Source: Candidatus Coatesiibacteriota bacterium
Lineage (GTDB): Bacteria; Oederibacteriota; CAKKQC01
DNA length: 12,753 nucleotides
Direction: 5' to 3'
Assembly: GCA_023265785.1 (NCBI GenBank)
Contig: JAHFSL010000026.1
Span: forward strand, 1-12,753
Shown: piece by piece, positions 1-6,505 of the stretch
Numbering within the stretch: the first letter of the stretch is position 1
Layout of the letters: every line of letters starts with the position of its first letter
The notes under the pieces: generated by a model
The model's database searches: none
What the model was told of the DNA's origin: nothing
The model's input: only the letters and a program-made list of their open reading frames with translations
Translations under genes and position numbers: made by a program

Positions 1-2
1 CC

Positions 3-1100
3 GCCGCCCCGCCGGCGGCGCGCGTCGAGCACGACGGCCTGCTGGCCGACCTGCCCGGCGTGGTGCGGGACGGCGAGCGGTGGGCCGCGCTCACCCCCGC
101 CCTCGCGGCCGCCGTGGGCGGGGACCTCCGGATCCGTTCCGCGGATCCGGCGGTGGTCCTGGCCCGGCCCGTCGGGGTGCTCCGGGCGGCACCGGGCCTC
201 ACGGCCGCCCTGACCGCCGCCGGCCAGGTGGTCTGGCTTCCCGATGCACCCCGGATGCTGGACGGGGCCCTGTGCATGACACCCCGGGCGCTGGTGGCCG
301 CCCTGACCGCACTCGCGCTGCCGGGCCGTTGGGATGCCGATGCGGGCATCCTCCGGCTGGCGCCCGCCGAGCCCGCCCCTGCATCGTCCCGCCCGTCCGA
401 CCCGGCCCCGGGACCGCGGAGCGGCCGCCCCGCCGGGCCCCCCCCGGGACCGATCCACGTCGTGGTGGATGCCGGCCACGGGGGGCATGACTGCGGCGCC
501 CAGGGCAATGGCGGGCTGTGCGAAAAGGCGGTGACGCTGGACATCGCCCTCCGGCTGGGGAAGTTGCTGACCGCGCGTGGCGCGAAGGTCACCTACACGC
601 GGGAGGATGACCGGTTCATCTCGCTTCCGGGGCGGGTGGAGATCGCGCGCAAGGCACGGGCCGACCTGTTCGTCAGCGTGCACGTCAACTCCGCCCCCAG
701 CAGCCGGGCCCGCGGCGTCGAGACCTACGTGTACGGCATGCGGACCTCGCCCCACGCGACCAGGGACATCGCGCGGTTTGAGAACGGGGACGCGAACTAT
801 ATGGATCTCATCGTCTCCGATCTGGAGGAACAGGCGAATCATGCCGCGAGCATCCGGGCGGCCGGGCAGGTGGAGGCCGAACTGGTGCACGGACTCGGGC
901 TCTTCGGGCGGGCCAGTTCCCGGGTGTTCGAGGCCCCCTTCTATGTGCTGAAGCGGTCGGGCCGTCCCGCCGTGCTGGTGGAGGTCGGGTTCATCAGCAA
1001 TCCCGCCGAGGAACGGCGGCTCAAGGACCCCGACTACCGGCGGCGGCTGGCGGAAGCCATCGCCGCGGGCCTGACCGGAACCCTGCCGCCGCGCACATGA
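3..1100 (+). CDS. N-acetylmuramoyl-L-alanine amidase (Amidase_3), 5' end missing
   Basis: This is a zinc-dependent amidase that cuts the bond between N-acetylmuramic acid and the stem peptide of peptidoglycan, acting outside the inner membrane. The reading frame is open from base 3 with no stop, so the true start and any signal peptide lie upstream; a GTG at 60 exists but conserved-looking sequence continues before it. The catalytic domain covers about 450-1090. It contains DAGHGG (zinc His at 477-479), GLCEK (zinc Glu at 522-524), SVHVNS (zinc His at 681-683) and VEVGFISN (catalytic Glu at 981-983), so all key residues are present. The region before it (about 20-370) ends in a pattern resembling the copper-amine-oxidase-like N-terminal domain found on other secreted amidases, which is a tentative call. 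A Pro/Ala-rich linker (about 360-450) joins the two. The stop overlaps the next gene's ATG as ATGA. The family call is firm; the exact paralogue (AmiA/B/C type) is not decided. Confidence 0.93.
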   Translation, partial: AAPPAARVEHDGLLADLPGVVRDGERWAALTPALAAAVGGDLRIRSADPAVVLARPVGVLRAAPGLTAALTAAGQVVWLPDAPRMLDGALCMTPRALVAALTALALPGRWDADAGILRLAPAEPAPASSRPSDPAPGPRSGRPAGPPPGPIHVVVDAGHGGHDCGAQGNGGLCEKAVTLDIALRLGKLLTARGAKVTYTREDDRFISLPGRVEIARKARADLFVSVHVNSAPSSRARGVETYVYGMRTSPHATRDIARFENGDANYMDLIVSDLEEQANHAASIRAAGQVEAELVHGLGLFGRASSRVFEAPFYVLKRSGRPAVLVEVGFISNPAEERRLKDPDYRRRLAEAIAAGLTGTLPPRT

Positions 1101-2095
1101 GCGGTCCGGGCGGGGAGGAATTCCCGGCCGGGGAGGCGGGCGGCGTGGCCTTCCTGCAGGCCGCCACCCTGGTGGCGGCGACGGGTCTCCGGCACTGGTT
1201 CACGGGGCGGCGGGGTGGCGGGAGTGTCGGTCCCCATGCGGCGCTGAACCTTGGATTGGCGTCAGGCGATGACCGCGCGACGGTCGAAGGGAACAGGACC
1301 CGGTGCTGGGCCGCGCTGGGCCTGCCGCACGCGCCGCTGATCCCACGGCAGGTGCACGGTGCCGCGGTGGCCCTGGTGGACGGGGCGAACCGTGCGGCAT
1401 TCCTGGCCGACCCGCCCGAGGCCGATGCGGTGGTCACCGCCCTGCGGGGCCTGCCCCTGGCCATCCTGACCGCGGACTGTCCCGCCATCATCGTGTGGGA
1501 CACCCGCACGCCCGCGCTGGCGGTGGTGCATGCGGGCTGGCGGGGCACGGCGGCCTCGGTGCTCTGGCGGACCCTCCTCACGATGATGGAGTCGTTCGGG
1601 ACGCGGCCGGAGGACTGCCGCGCGGCGCTGGGCCCGGCCATCGCGGGTCCCTGCTACGAGGTGGGCGAGGACGTCCGGACGGCCTTCGTCCGGGGCCTGG
1701 CGTACGGACAGGATGTGCTCGCGCCCGGCGGCGGACCGCTCAAGTGGCTCGCGGATCTCCGGGAGGCCAACCGCCGCCAGCTCCTCGATGCCCGGCTGGC
1801 GCCGGCCTCCGTCGGGATCTGCCCGGCCTGCACCCATTGTGAGGCGGCATGGTTCTACTCCGCCCGCCGCGACCGTCCGGTCACGGGGCGCCAGGCGGCC
1901 GTGGCCATGCTGTCGTTACGCGCGCGCACGCCGCGGTCTTCGGCGATCCGGTCGGCCACAGTCTCTCGCCCGCCATGCATACCGCCGCCTATGCGGCGCT
2001 GGGCCTGCCCTGGCGGTACCTCAAGGTGCGCGTGCCGCCGGCGTCCCTGCCGGCCGCCCTGGCCATGGCCTCGCGGCTCGGGCTGGCGGGCGTGA
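1097..2095 (+). CDS. pgeF: PgeF/YfiH-family peptidoglycan-editing protein (laccase domain)
   Basis: Members of this family are Cu/Zn cytoplasmic enzymes. In E. coli the protein removes wrongly incorporated serine-containing muropeptide precursors; related proteins have been reported with purine nucleoside phosphorylase or polyphenol oxidase activity. The three metal/catalytic residues are visible: His87 in RQVHG, Cys128 in TADCPA and His145 in HAGWRG. The usual C-terminal CT...FYSARRD...TGRQAAVA signature ends near residue 271 (about base 1912). Beyond that the frame stays open for about 60 further residues, rich in Arg and Pro, which look like out-of-frame reading of aroE rather than protein. 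The normal family length would end near 1912, so the real 3' end may be mis-resolved (see findings). The ATG at 1097 overlaps the amidase stop but has no clear ribosome binding site. A GTG at 1145, preceded by GGGGAGG at 1130-1136, is a good alternative start, 12 residues before the conserved GLRHWF. Family call firm; both ends uncertain. Confidence 0.88.
   Translation: MSGPGGEEFPAGEAGGVAFLQAATLVAATGLRHWFTGRRGGGSVGPHAALNLGLASGDDRATVEGNRTRCWAALGLPHAPLIPRQVHGAAVALVDGANRAAFLADPPEADAVVTALRGLPLAILTADCPAIIVWDTRTPALAVVHAGWRGTAASVLWRTLLTMMESFGTRPEDCRAALGPAIAGPCYEVGEDVRTAFVRGLAYGQDVLAPGGGPLKWLADLREANRRQLLDARLAPASVGICPACTHCEAAWFYSARRDRPVTGRQAAVAMLSLRARTPRSSAIRSATVSRPPCIPPPMRRWACPGGTSRCACRRRPCRPPWPWPRGSGWRA
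1130..1147 (+). promoter_or_regulatory. Ribosome binding site and alternative GTG start for pgeF
   Basis: GGGGAGG at 1130-1136 is followed after 8 bases by an in-frame GTG at 1145-1147. The ATG at 1097 has no purine-rich site before it. Starting at 1145 shortens PgeF by 16 residues and leaves 12 residues before the first conserved block, which fits the family better. This is inferred from spacing only. Confidence 0.4.
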
Positions 2096-2760
2096 ACCTG
2101 ACCATCCCGCTCAAGGAGCGGGCCCTGGAGCTCATGGACATCCTGACGCCCGCGGCGCGCCGGGCGGGGGCGGTCAACACCGTGTCCTTCATGGGGGGGC
2201 GGATGGAGGGTCACAGTACGGACGGGGAGGGATTCCTCCAGTCGCTGGCGGCCGGGTGGGGGTGGTCGTCCCGCGGGGCGCGGGTCGTGGTGCTGGGGGC
2301 CGGCGGCGCCGCGCGCTCCGTGGCGTTCGCACTGGCCGATGCGGGGGCCCGCCGCATCATGGTGGTGAACCGGTCCCCCGCCCGTGCCGCTGCATTGGCA
2401 CGGTCGCTGGGCGACTGGCGCGCCGCCGGCCGGGGGCTGCCGTCCCGGGCGGCGGACTGGCGGCTCATGCTGGCGAACGCCGACCTGCTGGTGAATGCCA
2501 CCCCGATCGGGATGCACGGCGGGCCGTCGCCGGTCCCGGCCGGGGCGCTGGCCCGCGGCCTGGCGGTGGCCGACCTGGTGTACAACCCCGCCCGAACCGC
2601 CCTCCTGCTGGCCGCGCGCGCCCGGGGCTGCCGTGCGCAGAACGGGGAGGGCATGCTGGTCCAGCAGGGCGCGCTGGCCCTGGAGCGGTGGACCCACCGC
2701 CGTGCGCCCGTGGAAGTGATGCGTGGCGCCCTCCGGGAGGCGCTCAACACCCTGTCATAA
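1849..2760 (+). CDS. aroE: Shikimate dehydrogenase (NADP+)
   Basis: AroE reduces 3-dehydroshikimate to shikimate with NADPH in the cytoplasm, a step towards chorismate and the aromatic amino acids. Motifs in order: GDPVGHSLSPAMH (substrate binding, residues 32-44), NLTIPLKE with catalytic Lys89, AVNT at 108-111, STDGEGF with catalytic Asp125, the nucleotide-binding GAGGAA at 150-155, NATPIGM at 216-222, and the C-terminal NGEGMLVQQGA block. All expected residues are present. The only normal start codon in this frame is the ATG at 1849, because an in-frame TGA lies at 1840-1842 and no ATG, GTG or TTG follows before the first motif. That start adds about 24 low-complexity residues before the family's usual beginning (around base 1912, where the codons are GTC GTT) and places the gene inside the pgeF C-terminal coding region. 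Identity is firm; the start is not. The stop TAA is at 2758-2760, followed by the gap before the pilus genes. Confidence 0.93.
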   Translation: MVLLRPPRPSGHGAPGGRGHAVVTRAHAAVFGDPVGHSLSPAMHTAAYAALGLPWRYLKVRVPPASLPAALAMASRLGLAGVNLTIPLKERALELMDILTPAARRAGAVNTVSFMGGRMEGHSTDGEGFLQSLAAGWGWSSRGARVVVLGAGGAARSVAFALADAGARRIMVVNRSPARAAALARSLGDWRAAGRGLPSRAADWRLMLANADLLVNATPIGMHGGPSPVPAGALARGLAVADLVYNPARTALLLAARARGCRAQNGEGMLVQQGALALERWTHRRAPVEVMRGALREALNTLS

Positions 2761-2763
2761 CCG

Positions 2764-2829
2764 TTGTCAGGCGCCACCTTGCGTGCCCCACAGGGGGCCG
2801 ATAGACTGGATAATTAGGAAACAAAACCG
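2764..2829 (+). promoter_or_regulatory. Probable promoter and leader of the pilus operon
   Basis: This 69-base gap (2761-2829) is the largest in the window. It contains TTGCGT (2779-2784), a 17-base spacer and TAGACT (2802-2807), a weak sigma-70-like pair. GATAAT at 2809-2814 is a closer match to a -10 box but has no good -35 partner. A short GC hairpin (GCCCC, loop ACAG, GGGGC, 2785-2798) sits between the boxes. The local drop in GC content just before pilT supports a promoter. AGGAA at 2816-2820 lies 9 bases before the GTG start and is the likely ribosome binding site. No transcript evidence exists here, so this is a candidate only. Confidence 0.4.
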
Positions 2830-3894
2830 GTGGCGTATTCGCTCGAAGCCGTCCTCGCCGACATGTTCACCCGGGAAGCCTCCGACCTGTACCTGACGGT
2901 CGGCCTGCCCCCCGTCCTCCGGGTGAAAGGCACCCTTCTGCCGCTGGAGGGCGACCGGCTGTCCCCGGAATCCGTCCAGCGCCTGGTCTACAGTTTCCTG
3001 GCCGACGAGCAGAAGGAAGCCTTCGAGCGCGAGTGGGAACTGGACCTGTCATTCGGACTGGAGGGCAAGGCCCGCATTCGCGCCAACGTGTTCCGCCAGC
3101 GCGGGACGGTGGCCGCCGTGCTCCGGATGATTCCCTCCAAGGTGCCCACCTTTGAGGAGCTGGGCCTGCCCAAGATCGTGAACACCATCGTGGAATACCC
3201 CAAGGGGCTCGTGATCGTGAGCGGGGCCACGGGGTCGGGCAAGTCCACGACGCTGGCCTCCATGATTGACTACATCAACCAGCGTGACTTCCTGCACATC
3301 ATCACCATTGAGGACCCGATCGAGTACATCCATCCGCACAAGAATTGTATCGTCAACCAGCGGGAGGTCGGGCAGTACACCGAGTCCTTTTCCAGCGCCC
3401 TCAAGTATGCCCTGCGCGAGGACCCCGATGTGGTCCTCGTCGGAGAGATGCGCGATCTGGAGACGATCGAGTCGGCGCTGACCATCGCCGAGACGGGGCA
3501 CCTCGTGTTTGCCACCCTGCACACGCCGGATGCCATCCAGGCGATCAACCGGATCATCGACGTCTTTCCCGCCCATCAACAGCCGCAGGTCCGTTCCCAG
3601 CTCTCCTTTGTCCTGCAGGCGGTGCTGTGCCAGCAGTTGGTGCCACTCTCCGAGTCCGTTGGCCAGGCGCTCTGCGCCGAGGTGCTCCTGCTGACCCCCG
3701 CCCTGCGCAACATGATCCGGGAGGAAAAGATCCATCAGATCTACTCGCTCATGCAGACGGGGACGGAAATGGGCATGCAGACCATGAACCAGGCCCTGCA
3801 CAAGCTGGTCAAGGAACGGAAGATTTCCCGGGAGGAGGCCTTCAACCGGTCCACGGACCTGGGGGAGCTGGAAGGGCTCCTCCGGGGGCGCTGA
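2830..3894 (+). CDS. pilT: Type IV pilus retraction ATPase PilT (first copy)
   Basis: PilT is a cytoplasmic hexameric ATPase that powers pilus disassembly and so twitching motility. The 354-residue length is typical of PilT and far shorter than PilB (about 570). Motifs: Walker A GATGSGKST at 132-140, the Asp box EDPIE at 161-165, the conserved LREDPD at 195-200, Walker B LVGEMRD with catalytic Glu206, the His box LHTPDA with His231, and the C-terminal ALRNMIREEK at 291-300, which corresponds to the AIRNLIRE motif needed for retraction in PilT. The N-terminal PAS-like domain covers about residues 1-100. The start is GTG, with AGGAA 9 bases upstream. The stop is 2 bases before the next gene's ATG. 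It is followed by a second PilT, with which it aligns without gaps over 340 residues (about 61% identical by hand count). Confidence 0.95.
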   Translation: MAYSLEAVLADMFTREASDLYLTVGLPPVLRVKGTLLPLEGDRLSPESVQRLVYSFLADEQKEAFEREWELDLSFGLEGKARIRANVFRQRGTVAAVLRMIPSKVPTFEELGLPKIVNTIVEYPKGLVIVSGATGSGKSTTLASMIDYINQRDFLHIITIEDPIEYIHPHKNCIVNQREVGQYTESFSSALKYALREDPDVVLVGEMRDLETIESALTIAETGHLVFATLHTPDAIQAINRIIDVFPAHQQPQVRSQLSFVLQAVLCQQLVPLSESVGQALCAEVLLLTPALRNMIREEKIHQIYSLMQTGTEMGMQTMNQALHKLVKERKISREEAFNRSTDLGELEGLLRGR

Positions 3895-3896
3895 CC

Positions 3897-4967
3897 ATGG
3901 CCATTTCCATGGAGAGCCTCCTCACCCAGTTGTTCGAGAAGAACGCCTCGGACCTGCACCTGACGGCCGGTGCGCCGCCCGCCCTCCGGCTGGACGGCGA
4001 GGTGCGCCAACTCGAGGAGGACCGGATGTCGCCCCAGATGACCCAGCGGCTTATCTACGGCCTGCTGACCGACGAGCAGAAGGAGCGGTTCGAGCGGGAG
4101 CACGAGCTCGACCTCTCCTTCGGCGTCCAGGGGCTGGGCCGGGTCCGGATGAACGTCTTCATGCAGCGCGGCACCGTGGCGGCCGTGCTCCGGAACATCC
4201 CGACGCAGATCCGGTCGTTCGAGGAGTTGAACCTGCCCCCGGTCGTCAAGGAACTCGTCAAGATCCCGAAGGGGCTGGTGCTGGTCTGCGGGGCGACGGG
4301 ATCGGGCAAGTCCACGACCCTGGCCTCCATGATTGATTTCATCAACACCACCCGGAAGTGCCATATCCTGACGGTGGAGGACCCGATCGAGTTCCTCCAC
4401 CGGCACAAGCAGTCGGTCGTGGACCAGCGGGAGATCGGCATGGACTCCAAGGCGTTCGCCCGGTCCCTGCGCGCGGTGTCGCGGGAGCGGGCCGATGTGG
4501 TACTGGTGGGGGAAATGCGCGACCTGGAAACGATCACCGCCACCCTGACCCTCGCGGAAACCGGGCACTTCGTCTTTGCGACCCTGCACACCCCCGATGC
4601 CGTGCAGTCCATCAACCGCATCATCGATGTCTTCCCCCACTACCAGCAACAGCAGGTCCGCACCCAGCTCTCCTTCGTCCTCAAGGCCGTGCTGGCCCAG
4701 CAGCTGCTCGCCAAGTCACCGGGGCCGGGCCGGGTCATCGCGGTGGAGGTCCTCGTGTGCACCACCGGGATCGCCAACATGATCCGCGAGGAGAAGGTGC
4801 ACCAGGTCTATTCGGCGATGCAGACCGGCAGTGAGCAGGGCATGGTGACGATGAACCAGGCCCTGCTCGACCTCTACCGCAAGCGGGTGGTCACCAAGCA
4901 GGAGATCCTCTCGCGGACCCCGGACCCCAAGGATATGGAACGCATGCTCAAGCAGTCAGGAGGATAA
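3897..4967 (+). CDS. PilT-like retraction ATPase (second, divergent copy)
   Basis: This is a 356-residue secretion/pilus ATPase of the PilT/PilU group, cytoplasmic and expected to drive or assist pilus retraction. Walker A GATGSGKST (132-140), the Asp box EDPIE (161-165), Walker B LVGEMRD (Glu206) and the His box LHTPDA (His231) are intact. Two conserved places differ from copy one: LREDPD is replaced by SRERAD (195-200), and the AIRNLIRE-type motif reads GIANMIREEK. In many bacteria a second retraction ATPase (PilU or PilT2) works only together with PilT, and these changes fit such an accessory role, but that is inference. The frame is open far upstream through copy one, but that is shadow reading; the ATG at 3897, 2 bases after the previous stop, gives an N-terminus that aligns residue for residue with copy one. 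The gene ends 3 bases before pilC. Confidence 0.93.
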   Translation: MAISMESLLTQLFEKNASDLHLTAGAPPALRLDGEVRQLEEDRMSPQMTQRLIYGLLTDEQKERFEREHELDLSFGVQGLGRVRMNVFMQRGTVAAVLRNIPTQIRSFEELNLPPVVKELVKIPKGLVLVCGATGSGKSTTLASMIDFINTTRKCHILTVEDPIEFLHRHKQSVVDQREIGMDSKAFARSLRAVSRERADVVLVGEMRDLETITATLTLAETGHFVFATLHTPDAVQSINRIIDVFPHYQQQQVRTQLSFVLKAVLAQQLLAKSPGPGRVIAVEVLVCTTGIANMIREEKVHQVYSAMQTGSEQGMVTMNQALLDLYRKRVVTKQEILSRTPDPKDMERMLKQSGG

Positions 4968-4970
4968 CCC
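4958..4970 (+). promoter_or_regulatory. Strong ribosome binding site for pilC
   Basis: AGGAGG at 4958-4963 lies 7 bases before the pilC ATG and runs into the stop codon (4965-4967) of the preceding ATPase gene. It is among the best Shine-Dalgarno sequences in the window, consistent with translation of pilC coupled to the gene before it. Confidence 0.7.
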
Positions 4971-6173
4971 ATGGCTCAATTCAAGTACAAGGCGCGCAAT
5001 CCCGAGGGACGGGTGCTGGACGGCACGATCGAGGCGGAAAACGAGGACCAGGCCCGGGCGGTCCTGCGCGGCCGCAAGTTCTCCGTCATGGAGATCGCCG
5101 CGGCCTCCAAAGGGGGGCTCCTGCGCCGCGGTCCCAAGGTCAAGTCCAAGGACGTCGTGCTGTTCAGCCGCCAGCTGGCCACGATGGTCTCCTCGGGACT
5201 GCCCCTGCCGCAGGCCATCGGGATCATCGCCGAGCAGTCGGACAGCAAGGGCTTCAAGGCCATCCTGTTCCAGGTGCGTGATGACATCTCCTCCGGGAGC
5301 AACTTTCCCGAGGCCCTCGCCAAGCATCCCGCGTGCTTCAGCGATCTGTATGTCCAGATGGCCAAGGCCGGCGACACCGGCGGGAACCTGGACATCATCC
5401 TGGACCGCCTGTCCGTGTTCCTGGAAAAGGCCGAGGCGCTCAAGAACAAGATCCAGGCGGCCATGATGTACCCCATCGCCATCGCGGTCGTCGCCGTGTC
5501 GGTCGTGGTGTTCCTGATGGTGAAGGTCATCCCGTCGTTCAAGGATGTCTTCTCCTCCTTCGGGCACGAATTGCCGCTCCCGACCCGGATCCTGCTTGCG
5601 ATTTCCGACTTTCTCCAGACCAAGTTCCTTCTCCTGCTCGCCGGGGTGGGGGCGATGATCGGGGGATTCATCATGATGAAGCGCACCCCGAACGGGGCGC
5701 GGACGCTGGACCTGGTGGCGCTCAAATTGCCGGTGTTCGGCAGCCTCCTGCGCCGGGTGGCGGTCTCCCGGTTCGCCCGGACGCTGGGCACGCTCCAGAG
5801 CAGCGGCGTGCCGATCCTGGAGGGGCTGGAAATCGTGGCCAAGACCGCGGGCAACCGCATTATCGAGGAGGCCATCATCACGGCCCGCGGCAAGATCCGC
5901 GAGGGTGAGGAAATCGCCGCCCCGCTCAAGGCCACGGGGGTGTTCCCGCCCATGGTCATCCAGATGATCGCGGCCGGGCAGGAGACGGGCAAGCTGGACG
6001 CCATGCTGGTCAAGATCGCCGACTTCTACGACCAGGAGGTGGATACGGCCGTGGAAGGGCTGATGAAGCTGATTGAGCCGCTCATGATGGTGGTCATGGG
6101 TGGCACGGTCGGCTGCATCGTGCTAGGGATGTTTATGCCCATGTTCGAGATGTCCCAGATGGCGGGGAACTGA
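4971..6173 (+). CDS. pilC: Type IV pilus inner-membrane platform protein PilC
   Basis: PilC is the polytopic inner-membrane protein on which the motor ATPases act to insert or remove pilin subunits. The 400 residues match the usual family length. The cytoplasmic N-terminus (FKYKARNPEGRVLDGTIEA) is typical. Two T2SSF domains follow, at about 66-189 and 269-391, each with the conserved FSRQLATMVSSGLPL-like or FARTLGTLQSSGVPI-like opening and a GETGG/GQETGKL-like turn (here AGDTGGNL at 133-140 and GQETGKL at 336-342). Likely membrane segments are at about 166-188, 216-236 and 368-391. The gene has a strong ribosome binding site and sits in the order pilT-pilT-pilC, without pilB next to it. The stop is 2 bases before the next ATG. 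Confidence 0.96.
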   Translation: MAQFKYKARNPEGRVLDGTIEAENEDQARAVLRGRKFSVMEIAAASKGGLLRRGPKVKSKDVVLFSRQLATMVSSGLPLPQAIGIIAEQSDSKGFKAILFQVRDDISSGSNFPEALAKHPACFSDLYVQMAKAGDTGGNLDIILDRLSVFLEKAEALKNKIQAAMMYPIAIAVVAVSVVVFLMVKVIPSFKDVFSSFGHELPLPTRILLAISDFLQTKFLLLLAGVGAMIGGFIMMKRTPNGARTLDLVALKLPVFGSLLRRVAVSRFARTLGTLQSSGVPILEGLEIVAKTAGNRIIEEAIITARGKIREGEEIAAPLKATGVFPPMVIQMIAAGQETGKLDAMLVKIADFYDQEVDTAVEGLMKLIEPLMMVVMGGTVGCIVLGMFMPMFEMSQMAGN

Positions 6174-6175
6174 TC

Positions 6176-6505
6176 ATGCCGATTCCGGCCATGGGGGTCG
6201 GGGCGCTCTTCGGGATGGCCCTCGCCAGTTTCCTCAATGTCGTGCTGACGCGGGTGCCGCGGGGCGAGTCGGTGGTGGCCCCCCGCTCGCGGTGCCGGAC
6301 CTGCCGCCGGGCGCTGGCCTGGTGGGAGAATATCCCCGTGGCCAGCTGGCTGGCCCTGGGCGGCCGGTGCCGTACCTGCCGCGCGCCCATCGGCCTCCGC
6401 CTCCTCCTGGTCGAGCTGGCGGGCGGCGCGGCCGGTGCGGCCGCCGCGTGGTGGTCGTGCGGTCCGGCCCTGGCCGGCGCCGCCGGAGGCCCTGCCCATG
6501 GCTAA
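6176..6505 (+). CDS. Stand-alone N-terminal (DiS_P_DiS) domain of prepilin peptidase PilD
   Basis: The 109 residues match only the N-terminal cysteine-rich domain of type IV prepilin peptidase/N-methyltransferase. Visible are a first membrane segment (about 5-24) with ASFLNVVLTRVPRGES, then PRSRC...C (Cys40, Cys43), WENIPVASWLALGGRC..C (Cys65, Cys68) and LLVELAGG starting a second membrane helix. The four cysteines form the zinc-binding pair found in PilD. The whole peptidase half, which carries the two catalytic aspartates in six membrane helices, is absent: the frame stops at 6503-6505 and pilM has already begun at 6498. It therefore cannot cleave prepilins by itself. It may be a deletion remnant, or a maintained small protein partnering a separate peptidase. 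The tidy coupling on both sides (2-base gap before, 8-base overlap after) shows that the operon is otherwise intact. Domain identity is firm; function is open. Confidence 0.85.
   Translation: MPIPAMGVGALFGMALASFLNVVLTRVPRGESVVAPRSRCRTCRRALAWWENIPVASWLALGGRCRTCRAPIGLRLLLVELAGGAAGAAAAWWSCGPALAGAAGGPAHG
6485..6497 (+). promoter_or_regulatory. Ribosome binding site for pilM
   Basis: GGAGG at 6485-6489 is 8 bases before the ATG at 6498, which decides that start over the in-frame upstream ATG at 6435 (that one would extend PilM by 21 residues unlike the family). The site lies within the coding end of the prepilin-peptidase fragment. Confidence 0.65.

Noticed and set aside
1896..1924. Programmed -1 frameshift joining pgeF to aroE
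   Set aside because: The frame change needed is -1, but there is no slippery heptamer and no evident stimulatory structure at the junction.
2768..2783. Sigma-54 promoter before pilT
   Set aside because: The GG and GC dinucleotides are 11 rather than 12 bases apart and the flanking bases do not match the consensus.
2785..2798. Rho-independent terminator after aroE
   Set aside because: The hairpin has only 5 base pairs and is followed by CGATAGACT, not a T run.
3345..3896. Upstream extension of the second PilT by 184 residues, which would give a PilB-sized protein
   Set aside because: The extra sequence overlaps the first pilT out of frame, is Arg/Pro/Gly/Ala-rich and bears no resemblance to the PilB N-terminal domain; the ATG at 3897 aligns exactly with copy one.
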